Source: Candidatus Ideonella esbjergensis (lineage in GTDB: Bacteria > Pseudomonadota > Gammaproteobacteria > Burkholderiales > Burkholderiaceae_C). From it: DNA of 64,000 nucleotides. The DNA lies in assembly GCA_016710065.1 (NCBI GenBank), contig JADJLP010000015.1:310001-374000 (forward strand), in the 5' to 3' direction. The first letter of the stretch is position 1; each line of letters begins with the position of its first letter. Position numbers and translations under genes: made by a program. Below are positions 43,505-53,474 of the stretch, one piece after another. Below the pieces are notes generated by a model. The model was not told where the DNA came from. It saw only the letters and a program-made list of their open reading frames with translations, and did not search any database.

Positions 43505-44491
43505 TCAGTCGAGCTTGATGCCCAGCCGGCGGATCACCTCGCCCCAGCGTTGGCTGTCGGCCGCCACCAGCTTGCGGAAATCGGCCGCGCTGCCACCGAC
43601 CGGGGTGAGGCCCTGGGCGTCCAGCGCGGCGCGGGCCGCTGGCTCGGCCAGCACGGCATTCACATCAGCGTTGATCTTCTGCACCACGGCCTCGGGCGTG
43701 CCGGCCGGCGCAAACAAGCCGTTCCAGGCCAGTGACTCCACGTTCTTCAGACCCGCACTTGCCATGGTCGGCAAATCCTTCAAGCTCTCAGGGTGCTGGG
43801 TGCTGCTCACGGCCAGCAAACGAATCTTGCCGCTGCGCACATGCGCCATCAGCGCGGGGGCCACGATGAAGGTGGCATCGGTCTCACCCTGGGCCACCGC
43901 CATGGCGGCCGGCGGCGAGCCATTGAAGGGCACGTGTGTGGCCTTGGCACCGATCTCACTGAGAAACAGCGCCATGGTCAGGTGGGCCGAGCTGCCATTG
44001 CCCAGCGAGGCATAGTTCACACCGCCATTTTTGGCCTTGGCCCAGGCGATGAACTCGGGCAGGGTTTTCACCGGCAGGTTGGCATTCACGGCCAGCACAT
44101 TGGGCTGCGAGGTGGTCATCACCACCGGTAGCAAATCCTTGCCCGGGTTGTAGGGCAGCTTTTCGTACAGGTGGGGCGCAAAGGCGATGGGGCCATTGAA
44201 CGAGAGCGCCATGGTGTGGCCATCGGGCGCGGCCTTGGCCGCCACGTCGGTGCCCAGCAGGCCGCCCGCGCCGGGCTTGTTGTCCACCACCACGCTCTGG
44301 CCCCAGCGGTCTTTGAGCTTGTCGGCCAGCAGGCGGGCAATGAAATCGAGCGAGCTGCCGGCGGGTGCAGGTACGGCGATGTGCACGGCGCGGGTGGGCC
44401 AGGCCAGCACCGGCTGGGCCGGCACGGCTGCGCTCCACAGGCTAACGGCACAAACGAGGGACAGGGTCAGGTGGCGGCGAAGCAAAGACAT
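43505..44491 (-). CDS. Bug-family (TctC-type) extracytoplasmic solute receptor
   Basis: A 328-residue periplasmic binding protein with a signal peptide ending around residue 25. Family marks are WPTRAVHIAVPAPAGSSLDFIARLLADKL, VVVDNKPGAGGLLGTD, GHTMALSFNGPIAFAPHLY, and the late WNGLFAPAGTPEAVVQKINAD. Bug proteins bind carboxylates and amides for tripartite tricarboxylate transporters and are greatly expanded in Burkholderiales. No TctA/TctB membrane genes are nearby, so this is an orphan receptor with unknown ligand. Confidence 0.92.
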   Translation of the reverse strand: MSLLRRHLTLSLVCAVSLWSAAVPAQPVLAWPTRAVHIAVPAPAGSSLDFIARLLADKLKDRWGQSVVVDNKPGAGGLLGTDVAAKAAPDGHTMALSFNGPIAFAPHLYEKLPYNPGKDLLPVVMTTSQPNVLAVNANLPVKTLPEFIAWAKAKNGGVNYASLGNGSSAHLTMALFLSEIGAKATHVPFNGSPPAAMAVAQGETDATFIVAPALMAHVRSGKIRLLAVSSTQHPESLKDLPTMASAGLKNVESLAWNGLFAPAGTPEAVVQKINADVNAVLAEPAARAALDAQGLTPVGGSAADFRKLVAADSQRWGEVIRRLGIKLD

Positions 44492-44710
44492 GGCAGCGGT
44501 GTGGTCAAGGTCAGGTGGGGTTGGGTGGGGCCGATTGTGCCCACGGCCGGCTCCGGGTTTCCCACACCCCTACATCGCGCTCATGCGATGGCGCGAGGGC
44601 TGGCACGCTGTTAGCGTGTGTTTCCTCTGGCGACCTCAGGCGGGCGCCCTGGCCCGACCCGGGCCTGCGGCACGCCTCAGGCGCTTCTCATCCTCAAGGA
44701 GCTGATACCC

Positions 44711-47700
44711 ATGTCCATGAAACGTTTGCAGATCTGCCAAGCCCTGATGCTGGCCGGCATGATGACCGCCGCCGCCGCTGGCCCGGCCTCGGTGCAGCGC
44801 ACCTACATCGTGCAGTTGGCCGACGCGCCAGTGGCCAACTACGAAGGCGGCAAGGCCGGCCTGGCTGCCACCAAGGTGGCGCCTGGGCAGAAGCTGGACG
44901 TGAACGGCTCCAACGTCAGGGCCTACCGCAGCCATCTGGAGCGCGAGCACCGTTCGGCCGCCGCCGCCGCAGGCGGCTCGGTGACCATGACGCACCGCTA
45001 TGACCTGGCCTTCAACGGTTTCGCTGCCGTGATGACCGAAGCGCAGGCGCAGCAACTGCAGGCCAGCGGCAAGGTGCTGTCGGTCACGGTGGACGAAAAG
45101 CGCCGCGCCACCACCATCACCACGCCCGGCTTCCTGGGCCTGGATGGGCCTGGCGGCCTGTGGTCCAGGAAGCTGGAAGATGACGTGCGCCTGAAGGGCG
45201 AGAACATCGTCATCGCCGTGATCGACTCGGGCGTGCAGCCCGAGAGCCCGGCCTTCTATGACCGCGTGAATCGCAGGGGCGAGCCGGTGAAGACCGGCGG
45301 CGAGCTTGCCTATGGCCCGCCGCCCAGGGACTGGAAGGGCTCGTGCACCACGGGCCCGGGCTTTGCGGTGGACGCCTGCAACAACAAGCTGATTGGCGCC
45401 AAGGTCTTCAATGCGGGCTTCAAGGCCGCCGTGACGGCCAAGTGGGTCGTGCCCTTCTTCGGCAATTTCTACGACGTGCCACGCGACGAGACCGGCCATG
45501 GCACACACACCCTTTCCACTGCCGGCGGCAATGCCAAGGCGCCGGCGGTGGCCGGCAATGGTGTCTTCGTGGGCACCACTTCCGGCATTGCGCCGCGCGC
45601 GCGGCTGGCCTCGTACAAGGCCTTGTTTGGCGAGATCGACCCCGTGGACGGACTGACAGGTGTGGGCTACACCAGCGATCTGGTGGCCGCCATCGACGCT
45701 GCCGTGGCCGATGGCGTGGATGTCATCAACTATTCGATCAGTGGTTCGCAGTACAACATGGTGGACGCGGTGGGCATGGCCTTCCTGAACGCCTCGGCCG
45801 CAGGCGTGTTTGTGGCCGCCTCGGCCGGCAACAGCGGCCCGGGCAACCAGGTGAACCACCCCAACCCCTGGGTCACCACGGTGGGCGCGTCCACCCATGA
45901 TCGCCAGTTCATCACCGACCTGAGCCTGGGCGATGGCAGCAGTTTCACCGGGGCCTCGTTCAACCTCAAGGCGCTGCCCAGCGCAGCGATGGTGCTGTCC
46001 AGCGATGTTGCCGGGCCGCCGGTCAAGGACTACCCGCCCAATGCCGCCAACCTGTGCTTCCTGAACAGCCTGGACCCGGCCAAGGTGAGCGGCAAGATCG
46101 TGGTTTGCGACCGCGGTGTGAACGACCGCGTGGAGAAGAGCGCCGAGGTCAAGCGCGCCGGCGGCGTGGGCATGGTGCTGATCAACCCCACGGTCAACAA
46201 CCTGGCGGCCGACATCCATTCCGTGCCGTCCATCCACCTGCCCAACACCGCCCGTTTGGCCGTGCGGGCCTATGTGGCCACGGCCACGCCAACCGGCAGC
46301 ATAGGCACCCGCCGCCAGGACGCCAACGTGGTAGCGCCGGTGATGGCCTCGTTCTCGTCACGCGGCCCGAACAAGGCCGATTCGCATGTGATGAAGCCCG
46401 ACATCACCGCGCCGGGCGTGGACGTGATCGCCAGTGTCTCGATGATCCAGGCCACCCAGGCCGAGCACGATGCCATCCTGGCCGGCACGCTGGCACCTGC
46501 GCCGGTGGTGGAGCCCTACCAGGGCACCTCCATGTCCAGCCCGCATGTGGCGGGAGCAGCCGCGCTGATCAAGCAGGCCCACCCCAAGTGGACGCCGGCC
46601 ATGATCAAGTCGGCCCTGATGACCACCGCCACACCGGTCAAGCTGACCAATGGTGTAGTGGATGCCAACCTGTACGGCTATGGCGCCGGCCACCTGAACC
46701 CCAAGGGCGCCAATGACCCTGGCTTGGTGTATGACGCCAGCCTTGCCGATCATGTCCGCTTTCTCTGTGGCGCGCAGTGGCTGGCACCGACAGGCCCGAC
46801 CTGCAATGCCTACGGCGCCATCAACCCGGACGATCTGAACCAGCCGAGCATCGCGGTGACCGTACTGGGCACCAGCACCGTCACCCGCAAGGTCACGAAC
46901 GTGGGCAAGGAGACCAGCCGCTACACGGCCAGCGCCAACGTACCGGGCTTTACCACCGTGGTGTCACCCGCCACCCTGAAGCTGCCTCCCGGTAAGACTG
47001 GGGTCTTCACCGCCACGTTCACCACCACCACGGCGGCCGTGAATTCGCGCTCGTTCGGCAGCTTGGCCTGGAGCGATGGCCGTCACACGGTGACCAGCCC
47101 GGTGCAGGCCCGTGCCGTGCATCTGCTTTATCCGCCAGCGGTCAGCAGCAAAGAGGCCACAGGCTCCGGCGCCTACCCCCTCACCTACTACTTTGACGGC
47201 GCCACCAGCTCGCTGGTGGCTGGGCTGAAGGCCGCCACTCGCACCGATGGCAGTGTGGCCAAGGGCAAGGAGAGCTGTGTGGATATCGCGGTGCCCGCAG
47301 GGGCTCTGATGTTCCGCTCTGCACTGTATGACGCCGAAACCGGTGGCCTGGGTGGCGATGACCTGGACCTGTCGGTCTATGCCGTGCCAGCCGCGCCAGC
47401 CGTGCCAGTGCCGGTGGGCTACAGCGGTGGTGTCACCGCCAACGAGATGGTGAGCCTGGCTTCTCCGGCTGCGGGCAACTACCGCGTCTGCGTGGAGGGC
47501 TATGCGCCCAAGGGTGGCCTGCCGACCACCTTCACCCTGTCGACCTGGGTCGTGTCCGCTGCCGATGCCGGTGGCGGCCTGACCGCCACCGGCTTGCCCA
47601 GCACTGTGAGCTCCGGCATGGTTGCCAATGTCAACCTGAGCTGGGCAGGTCTGGTGGCTGGCACCCGCTACCTGGGCGGCGTGCGCTACTTCAAGGGTGA

Positions 47701-47791
47701 CGGCAGCAACCTGGGCACCACGCTGGTGACGGTGGAGCCGACAGCAGCATCGCCGGCAACAGCAGCAGCAGCGGGCCAGAGCCGCCGCTGA
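44711..47791 (+). CDS. Large exported subtilisin-like serine peptidase (S8)
   Basis: A 1026-residue secreted subtilase. A signal peptide (MLAGMMTAAAAGP) is followed by an I9 inhibitor-like propeptide (YIVQLADAPVANYEG…HRYDLAFNGFAAVMT). The catalytic triad is Asp172 in VIDSGVQPESP, His263 in TGHGTHTLSTAG, and Ser607 in GTSMSSPHVAGAAAL. A protease-associated (PA) domain is inserted between His and Ser (CDRGVNDRVEKSAEVKRAGGVGMVL), and a fibronectin-like domain plus a beta-rich tail follow. The architecture is like plant and marine-bacterial subtilases. The start follows AAGGAG with good spacing. A strong hairpin terminator lies just downstream. Confidence 0.9.
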   Translation: MSMKRLQICQALMLAGMMTAAAAGPASVQRTYIVQLADAPVANYEGGKAGLAATKVAPGQKLDVNGSNVRAYRSHLEREHRSAAAAAGGSVTMTHRYDLAFNGFAAVMTEAQAQQLQASGKVLSVTVDEKRRATTITTPGFLGLDGPGGLWSRKLEDDVRLKGENIVIAVIDSGVQPESPAFYDRVNRRGEPVKTGGELAYGPPPRDWKGSCTTGPGFAVDACNNKLIGAKVFNAGFKAAVTAKWVVPFFGNFYDVPRDETGHGTHTLSTAGGNAKAPAVAGNGVFVGTTSGIAPRARLASYKALFGEIDPVDGLTGVGYTSDLVAAIDAAVADGVDVINYSISGSQYNMVDAVGMAFLNASAAGVFVAASAGNSGPGNQVNHPNPWVTTVGASTHDRQFITDLSLGDGSSFTGASFNLKALPSAAMVLSSDVAGPPVKDYPPNAANLCFLNSLDPAKVSGKIVVCDRGVNDRVEKSAEVKRAGGVGMVLINPTVNNLAADIHSVPSIHLPNTARLAVRAYVATATPTGSIGTRRQDANVVAPVMASFSSRGPNKADSHVMKPDITAPGVDVIASVSMIQATQAEHDAILAGTLAPAPVVEPYQGTSMSSPHVAGAAALIKQAHPKWTPAMIKSALMTTATPVKLTNGVVDANLYGYGAGHLNPKGANDPGLVYDASLADHVRFLCGAQWLAPTGPTCNAYGAINPDDLNQPSIAVTVLGTSTVTRKVTNVGKETSRYTASANVPGFTTVVSPATLKLPPGKTGVFTATFTTTTAAVNSRSFGSLAWSDGRHTVTSPVQARAVHLLYPPAVSSKEATGSGAYPLTYYFDGATSSLVAGLKAATRTDGSVAKGKESCVDIAVPAGALMFRSALYDAETGGLGGDDLDLSVYAVPAAPAVPVPVGYSGGVTANEMVSLASPAAGNYRVCVEGYAPKGGLPTTFTLSTWVVSAADAGGGLTATGLPSTVSSGMVANVNLSWAGLVAGTRYLGGVRYFKGDGSNLGTTLVTVEPTAASPATAAAAGQSRR

Positions 47792-47814
47792 TTGATCACT
47801 GACGCGCACAATGA

Positions 47815-47844
47815 AAAGGGCGGGCCCTCGCGGGCCCGCCCTTT
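47815..47844. terminator. Strong bidirectional terminator between subtilase and gdhA
   Basis: A perfect 10-bp stem GGGCGGGCCC / GGGCCCGCCC with a TCGC loop is flanked by AAAA on the left and TTT on the right. It lies 24 bases after the subtilase stop and 18 bases before the convergent glutamate dehydrogenase stop, so it can serve both. Confidence 0.85.
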
Positions 47845-47862
47845 CTCATGGCCCTGCGCCGC

Positions 47863-49137
47863 TCAGGGGTACAGCCCGCGCTCCACCCGCGCTTGCAGGA
47901 TGCGCTCGCAGGCCACCGCGAAGGTGGCGGTGCGCAACGTGATCTTGTGCTGGTCGGCCAGGGCCCAGATGCGCTTCAACGCATCGACCATGATCTTGTC
48001 CAGCCGCACGTTGATCTCGTCTTCGGTCCAGAAGAAGCTGGAGAAGTCTTGCACCCACTCGAAGTAGCTCACGGTCACGCCGCCAGCGTTGCAGATCACG
48101 TCGGGCACCACCAGGATGCCGCGATCGGCCATCACGTCGTCGCCAGCTGGCACGGTGGGACCGTTGGCGCCTTCCAGCACCAGCCTGGCCTTGATGCGGC
48201 GGGCGCGCTCGGCGGTGATCTGGCCTTCGAGTGCGGCCGGGATCAGGATCTCGCAATCGGTGTCCCAGAACTCCTCGTTCTTCATGGGTTCGGCACCCTT
48301 GAAGCCGCCCACGCCGCCGTTGGACTTGACGTGCGGCATCAGCTCGGCCATGTCAAAACCATTGGCGTTGTGGATGCAGCCGGTGTGGTCTTGCGCGGCC
48401 ACGATCTTGGCACCGGCCTGGGCAAACAGCTCGGCCGCCGCCGAGCCCACGTTGCCAAAGCCCTGCACCGCCACGCGGGCGCCGTTCAGGTCGAGGTTGA
48501 TGCGGCGAGCCGCTTCACGGCCGGTGACGAACACGCCGCGGCCGGTGGCCTTCACGCGGCCCAACGAGCCACCCAGGTGGATGGGCTTGCCGGTGACCAC
48601 GCCGGTGGCGGTGGTGCCGGTGTTCATCGAGTAGGTGTCCATCATCCACGCCATCACCTGGGGGTTGGTGTTGACGTCGGGCGCAGGAATGTCTTGCTGC
48701 GGGCCGATGATGATGCCGATCTCGCTGGTGTAGCGGCGCGTCATGCGCTCCAGCTCTTTGAGCGACAGCAGCGCGGGGTCGACCCGGATGCCGCCCTTGG
48801 CGCCGCCGTAGGGCAGGTTCACGGCCGCGTTCTTCACGCTCATCCAGGCCGCCAGCGCCATCACCTCTTCCAGCGTCACGTCGGGGTGGTAGCGCACACC
48901 GCCCTTGCCCGGCCCGCGCGACATGTTGTGCTGCACGCGGTAGCCCTCGAAGTGGGCGATGGTGCCGTCATCGAGCTCGATGGGGATGTCGACGATCAGC
49001 GCACGCTTGGGGCGCTTGAGCGTGTCGATCCAGCGCGCCAGGTGGCCCAGGTAGGGCGCCACACGGTCCACCTGCATCAAGTAGGTGCCCCAGGGGCTGT
49101 CGGGGGTGGGGTGGACGTAGGACAGGGGTTCGGTCAT
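47863..49137 (-). CDS. gdhA: Glu/Leu/Phe/Val-type glutamate dehydrogenase
   Basis: A 424-residue dehydrogenase that interconverts glutamate and 2-oxoglutarate plus ammonia. The family segments are YRVQHNMSRGPGKGGVRYHP (with catalytic residues), LPYGGAKGGIRVDP with the catalytic Lys, and the Rossmann segment VAVQGFGNVGSAAAELF. The length is normal for hexameric enzymes of this class. The start at 49137 follows GGAGAC. Coenzyme preference is not determined. The gene is divergent from proC. Confidence 0.93.
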   Translation of the reverse strand: MTEPLSYVHPTPDSPWGTYLMQVDRVAPYLGHLARWIDTLKRPKRALIVDIPIELDDGTIAHFEGYRVQHNMSRGPGKGGVRYHPDVTLEEVMALAAWMSVKNAAVNLPYGGAKGGIRVDPALLSLKELERMTRRYTSEIGIIIGPQQDIPAPDVNTNPQVMAWMMDTYSMNTGTTATGVVTGKPIHLGGSLGRVKATGRGVFVTGREAARRINLDLNGARVAVQGFGNVGSAAAELFAQAGAKIVAAQDHTGCIHNANGFDMAELMPHVKSNGGVGGFKGAEPMKNEEFWDTDCEILIPAALEGQITAERARRIKARLVLEGANGPTVPAGDDVMADRGILVVPDVICNAGGVTVSYFEWVQDFSSFFWTEDEINVRLDKIMVDALKRIWALADQHKITLRTATFAVACERILQARVERGLYP

Positions 49138-49324
49138 GAGCGAAGGTCTCCGTTGAGGGTCAAGCCCCGCGATCCGGCCTCGTGAGCGGGGTGGCGTGAC
49201 ATGGTGGGCACTCTATGCCGGGGGCCGCCGAATTTGTCACCTTCCGCCATGCAAGCTTTGCATGGTTGATGCAGTGGGCCCTCATGCGGCGGTGCAGCAG
49301 GAGCGCGGGTTCTACACTCGCGGC

Positions 49325-50176
49325 ATGAGCCAGACGCACCACCACACACCCTCATCCGCCACCCACGATGGTGTGGCCTTCATCGGCGGCGGCAACATGG
49401 CCAGCGCCATCATCGGCGGGCTCATACAGGCCGGCATGGACGCGCACCGCATCGTCGTGGTGGAGCCCTTCGAGGCCCAGGCCCAGCGGGTGCGAGAGCA
49501 GTTTGGCGTGCCCGTGCTGCCCAGCGCCAAGCCAGCGCTGGCGCGGGCCGCCACCGTGGTCTGGGCCGTCAAACCGCAGATGTTCCAGGAGGCCGCCGCA
49601 CCCTGCGCTCCCTTCATCGCCCAGGCCCTGCAGCTCTCGGTGATGGCCGGCATTCGCTCCGACGCGGTGGCTCGCGCCACCGGTACCGAGCGCGTGGTGC
49701 GCTGCATGCCCAACACGCCGGCGCTGATCGGCCAGGGCATGACCGGCCTGTTTGCCCGCCCTGAAGTAACCGAGGCCGCGAAGGCCTTTGTGGATTCATT
49801 GCTGATGCCCACCGGCACCACGCTGTGGGTACCGAAAGAAGAAGACCTGGACGCGGTGACCGCGCTGTCGGGCTCGGGCCCGGCCTATGTGTTCTACGTG
49901 ATCGAGGCCATGGCCGAAGCCGGCGTGACGCTGGGCCTGGACCCGGCCCAGGCCCGCCAGATGGCCACCGCCACCGTGGCCGGGTCGGCGGCGCTGGCCA
50001 GGCAATCCCCCGAGCCAGCCGAGGTGCTGCGCGAGCGCGTCACCTCCAAAGGCGGCACCACCTACGCAGCCTTGAATGTGCTGCAGGCGCAGGGCTTGAA
50101 GGACACATTCTTGCAAGCCATGACGGCTGCCGCCGTGCGCGCCAAAGAGCTGGGCGACGAGTTTGGCAAGGTCTGA
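49325..50176 (+). CDS. proC: Pyrroline-5-carboxylate reductase
   Basis: A 283-residue NAD(P)H-dependent enzyme that makes proline from pyrroline-5-carboxylate. The N-terminal Rossmann motif FIGGGNMASAIIGGL and the core VVRCMPNTPALIGQGMTGLFA, VTALSGSGPAYVFYVIEAM and the C-terminal SKGGTTYAALNVLQ are all diagnostic. The ATG at 49325 fits the family start, with an N-terminal histidine-rich leader (SQTHHHTP) that is unusual but short. It is divergent from gdhA, which shares glutamate as a metabolic neighbour. Confidence 0.95.
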   Translation: MSQTHHHTPSSATHDGVAFIGGGNMASAIIGGLIQAGMDAHRIVVVEPFEAQAQRVREQFGVPVLPSAKPALARAATVVWAVKPQMFQEAAAPCAPFIAQALQLSVMAGIRSDAVARATGTERVVRCMPNTPALIGQGMTGLFARPEVTEAAKAFVDSLLMPTGTTLWVPKEEDLDAVTALSGSGPAYVFYVIEAMAEAGVTLGLDPAQARQMATATVAGSAALARQSPEPAEVLRERVTSKGGTTYAALNVLQAQGLKDTFLQAMTAAAVRAKELGDEFGKV

Positions 50177-50272
50177 GGCGCGGCTGACGGCGCATTGCAG
50201 CCATCCCAGCAGCTCTTCGCGGGAATGGCGGTGGTGACGTGGAAACGGAGGGCTGCGGCATGATTCGGCCCC

Positions 50273-51352
50273 ATGCCCATGCCCACACTTGATGAGCTGC
50301 GCCGCTACGCGGTCGCGCGCAGCCTGTTCAACGCCACCACCCTTCCCCAGGCCCTGGCGAAGTTGGGCTTTGTGCAGGCCGACCCGATACGCGCCCCGGC
50401 CCGTGCCCAAGACCTGACGCTGCGCCACCGCGTGAAGGGCTACCTGGCGGGGGACCTGGAGCGGCGCTACCCCAAGCTGGCGGTGGAGGAGGACTTCTTC
50501 ATCAACTACGGCTTTGTCACGCCCGCGCTGCACGCACTGATGCACCCACGCACCGCGCGGCGCGTGTGGCCCGCCGCGCAAAGGAAGAAGGCCGAGGCGG
50601 TGCTGGCTTTCGTGCGCGAGCGCGGCGTGGTGCATCCGCGCGAGGTGGACGCCGAGTTTCAGCATGGCAAGGCCACCAACTGGTTCGGTGGCTCGTCCAA
50701 CGCCAGCACGCAGTTGTTGGACAGCATGCACTACCGCGGCTTGCTGCGCGTGGCCCGTCGCGAAGGCGGCACGCGCCTGTACGCACCGCGCGAGGCCACG
50801 CCGCCACACCCCGACCCCGCCGCCGCAATGGATGCGCTGGTGGACGTGGTGGTGGGCAAGTACGCCCCGCTGCCGGCCACCACGCTGAGCCACCTGGTGA
50901 GCCGGTTGGTGTTCGGCGCGCCGCAGTGGCAGGGCGAGCGCGCGGCGTCACTGCGCCGTGCCAAGGCCAGGCTGGCATCCGCCGAGGTGGAGGGCGCACG
51001 CTGGTACTGGCCAGCCGGCGACAAACCTGCCGCCAAGCGCTGGGCGCTCGATGACGAAGTGCGGCTGCTCGCCCCCTTCGACCCCATCGTCTGGGACCGG
51101 CCGCGCTTCGAGCGTTTCTGGGGCTGGGCCTACCGCTTCGAGGCCTACACCCCCGCGCCCAAGCGGGTGCGCGGCTACTACGCGCTGCCGCTGCTGTGGC
51201 GCGGCGCGGTGATCGGCTGGGGCAACCTGGCCGTGAAGGACAGCGCGCTGCAGCCCGACATCGGCTTCGTGAACAGGCGCCCTCGTGAAAAGGCCTTCGG
51301 CACGGCGCTGGACGACGAGCTGGCGCGCATCAGCGCCTTCCTGCAGCTCTAG
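50273..51352 (+). CDS. YcaQ-like crosslink-repair DNA glycosylase (HTH_42 family)
   Basis: A 359-residue winged-helix protein of the AlkX/YcaQ family, which unhooks interstrand DNA crosslinks. The GFVQADPIRAPARAQD segment corresponds to the catalytic Q-x-D-P loop of the family. EEDFFINYGFVTPALHAL and the C-terminal PFDPIVWDRPRFERFWGWAYRFEAYTPAPKRVRGYYALPLLW are very typical. The length is close to the family (about 370-400). It overlaps the convergent HAD gene by four bases. It is a probable cytosolic repair enzyme; the activity is assumed from family. Confidence 0.88.
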   Translation: MPMPTLDELRRYAVARSLFNATTLPQALAKLGFVQADPIRAPARAQDLTLRHRVKGYLAGDLERRYPKLAVEEDFFINYGFVTPALHALMHPRTARRVWPAAQRKKAEAVLAFVRERGVVHPREVDAEFQHGKATNWFGGSSNASTQLLDSMHYRGLLRVARREGGTRLYAPREATPPHPDPAAAMDALVDVVVGKYAPLPATTLSHLVSRLVFGAPQWQGERAASLRRAKARLASAEVEGARWYWPAGDKPAAKRWALDDEVRLLAPFDPIVWDRPRFERFWGWAYRFEAYTPAPKRVRGYYALPLLWRGAVIGWGNLAVKDSALQPDIGFVNRRPREKAFGTALDDELARISAFLQL

Positions 51353-52152
51353 CCAGCGGTTCTTGCCTGCAGCACCCGCTCGGCCACCTCGGCAAAGCCC
51401 TGCCCGCGCTCCGCAGCCGTGACCCAGACCGGCAGGTCCGTCAGCTGCGGCACGAAGCGCGCGATGTTGGCCACACCCACGCTGAGGGGTATGTGGCGGA
51501 ACATCAGTTGGTCGTTGGTGGAGTCGCCCACGTAGAGCCAGCGGTGCGGGTCAAAGGCCTCGCCCAGCACGGTTTGCACGGCCCAGGCGGCGGCCGTCCA
51601 CTTGTTGTGCGTGCCTATCCAGCCGTTCACATGGATGGAGCTGACGGTGGCTGTCAAACCGTGCTCGCGCATCACGGCCAGCACATGCTCGATTTGCAAG
51701 GCAGAGAGCTGCGCGAACTCGCTGTGGTCCACTGCGATGTCGGTCAGGCGGCCCGAGCTGTCGGTGGCCAGCGTGGCGCCAGGGACACGCCGCCGCACGT
51801 CCTGGGCGCAGGCTTGCAACCGGGCGAAGTTGCCGGCTCGCTCGGAGGCCCTCTGCACGAAGTCGTACCGCAGGCCTGCGCCCTCGCGGCGCAGCATCAC
51901 GGCGCCGTTCTCGGCCACGATGGCGGCCACCGGCCAGTCCAGGACGAAGGGCTCGCTCCAGCCCGCCGGGCGGCCAGTGATGGCGATGACCGGCACATCG
52001 GCATCGCGCAAGTGTTGCAGCGCCGCCAGCGCGGCGGGCTCGATGGCGCCGTCCCGGGTGAGGGTGTCGTCGATGTCGGTCAGCACGCCGCGCAGGGCAG
52101 CCAGGATGGGCAACGGGGCCAGCGGCCAGGACTGCAGGGGCGGGTTGGGCAT
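51349..52152 (-). CDS. HAD-IIB family phosphatase
   Basis: A 267-residue HAD hydrolase. Motif I is DIDDTLT, motif II lies in VIAITGRPAGW, and motif IV is YVGDSTNDQLMF. The cap region between motifs and the ALQIEHVLAVMREHG segment resemble phosphatases for mannosylglycerol-, sucrose- or trehalose-phosphates, but the substrate is unclear. It is single, overlapping the YcaQ-like gene in convergent orientation, and separated by 122 bases from the PPK2 gene. Confidence 0.85.
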   Translation of the reverse strand: MPNPPLQSWPLAPLPILAALRGVLTDIDDTLTRDGAIEPAALAALQHLRDADVPVIAITGRPAGWSEPFVLDWPVAAIVAENGAVMLRREGAGLRYDFVQRASERAGNFARLQACAQDVRRRVPGATLATDSSGRLTDIAVDHSEFAQLSALQIEHVLAVMREHGLTATVSSIHVNGWIGTHNKWTAAAWAVQTVLGEAFDPHRWLYVGDSTNDQLMFRHIPLSVGVANIARFVPQLTDLPVWVTAAERGQGFAEVAERVLQARTAG

Positions 52153-52274
52153 GGGGCCGGAGTTTCACATGCTGTGGCGAAAGTGGCGTGCCCGCGCGCC
52201 GCCAGCTTTGTGCCCTGCAAAAGCCGCACTAAGATCATTGGCTTCAGCCCCAGGGAACCTGCTTCCACAAGACC

Positions 52275-53474
52275 ATGGCCACCACCGCCCGAACCAAAGC
52301 CCCGCGCCAGAACGCCAAACCCGCTGCCAAGCCCGCCACCCGCAAGGCGGCCGCCCCGCCCTCCAAGGCGCCCCGCGTGGCCGCCCAGGGTGACGTGACC
52401 CCGCGCAAGACCGCCAAGGGCCGCCAGAACTTCGCCGCCCAAGAGGCCATGGCCGCCGCCCACGTGGTGCAAGCCGAGGTGATACGCGACGCCATCAAGG
52501 CCAGCCAGGGCAAGGCCGAGAGCGCTGACCTGCTGAGCCAGGTGCAGGCCATGGTGAACGGGGCCTCGCCGGACGACGTGAAGGCCTTGCGCCGCTCGCT
52601 GGCCGCCCCCAAGCCGCCCAAGCTGCCCGGCGCGCTCGACCCCGACCTGGAACTCTCGCCCGGCTGGCGCGATGGCGCCTACCCCTACAAACACCTGCTC
52701 TCGCGCAAGGTCTACGAAAAGCAGAAGTACCGGCTGCAGGTGGAGTTGCTGAAGCTGCAGGCTTGGGTGAAGGAGACCGGCCAGCGTGTGGTCATCATCT
52801 TCGAGGGCCGCGACGCGGCCGGCAAGGGCGGCGCCATCAAACGCTTTATGGAACACCTCAACCCTCGCGGTGCGCGCGTGGTGGCGCTGGAGAAGCCCAG
52901 TGAAGTGGAGCGCGGCCAGTGGTACTTCCAGCGCTACATCTCGCATTTGCCCACCCGAGGCGAGATCGTGTTGTTCGACCGCAGTTGGTACAACCGCTCG
53001 GGCGTGGAGCGCGTGATGGGCTTTTGCACAGACCAGGAATACGACGAGTTCCTGCGCCAGGTGCCCGAGTTTGAGCGCCAACTGGTGCGCTCGGGCGTGC
53101 ACATGTTCAAGTTCTGGTTCTCGGTCAGCCGCGACGAACAACGCCGCCGCTTCAAGGAGCGCAAGCTGCACCCGCTCAAGCAGTGGAAGCTCAGCCCCAT
53201 CGACATGGCCAGCCTGGACAAGTGGGACGACTACACCCGCGCCAAGGAGGCCATGTTCCTGCACTGCGATACGTCGGACGCGCCTTGGACGGTGATCAAG
53301 AGCGACTGCAAGAAGCGCGCGCGGCTGAACGCCATGCGCTTTGTGCTGCACCGCATGCCATATGGCAAGAAGAACCTCGAAGTCATGGGCTCGGTGGACC
53401 CGCTGATCGTAGGCAGGCCATCATTGGTGCCCAGCGTGGGTGATGACCAGTTGGCGTCAGGCGGCAACGGCTGA
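52275..53474 (+). CDS. Polyphosphate kinase 2 with a basic N-terminal extension
   Basis: A 399-residue PPK2 enzyme that transfers phosphate between polyphosphate and nucleotides. The kinase core (about residues 130-385) has Walker A FEGRDAAGKGGAIKRF, Walker B LFDRSWYNRSGVE and the lid KERKLHPLKQWKLSPID. Residues 1-55 form a Lys/Ala/Pro-rich histone-H1-like extension that ordinary PPK2 lacks; it could bind polyphosphate or nucleic acid. The longest frame, starting ATG 52275, is used. It belongs to the single-domain, class I-like type. Confidence 0.92.
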   Translation: MATTARTKAPRQNAKPAAKPATRKAAAPPSKAPRVAAQGDVTPRKTAKGRQNFAAQEAMAAAHVVQAEVIRDAIKASQGKAESADLLSQVQAMVNGASPDDVKALRRSLAAPKPPKLPGALDPDLELSPGWRDGAYPYKHLLSRKVYEKQKYRLQVELLKLQAWVKETGQRVVIIFEGRDAAGKGGAIKRFMEHLNPRGARVVALEKPSEVERGQWYFQRYISHLPTRGEIVLFDRSWYNRSGVERVMGFCTDQEYDEFLRQVPEFERQLVRSGVHMFKFWFSVSRDEQRRRFKERKLHPLKQWKLSPIDMASLDKWDDYTRAKEAMFLHCDTSDAPWTVIKSDCKKRARLNAMRFVLHRMPYGKKNLEVMGSVDPLIVGRPSLVPSVGDDQLASGGNG

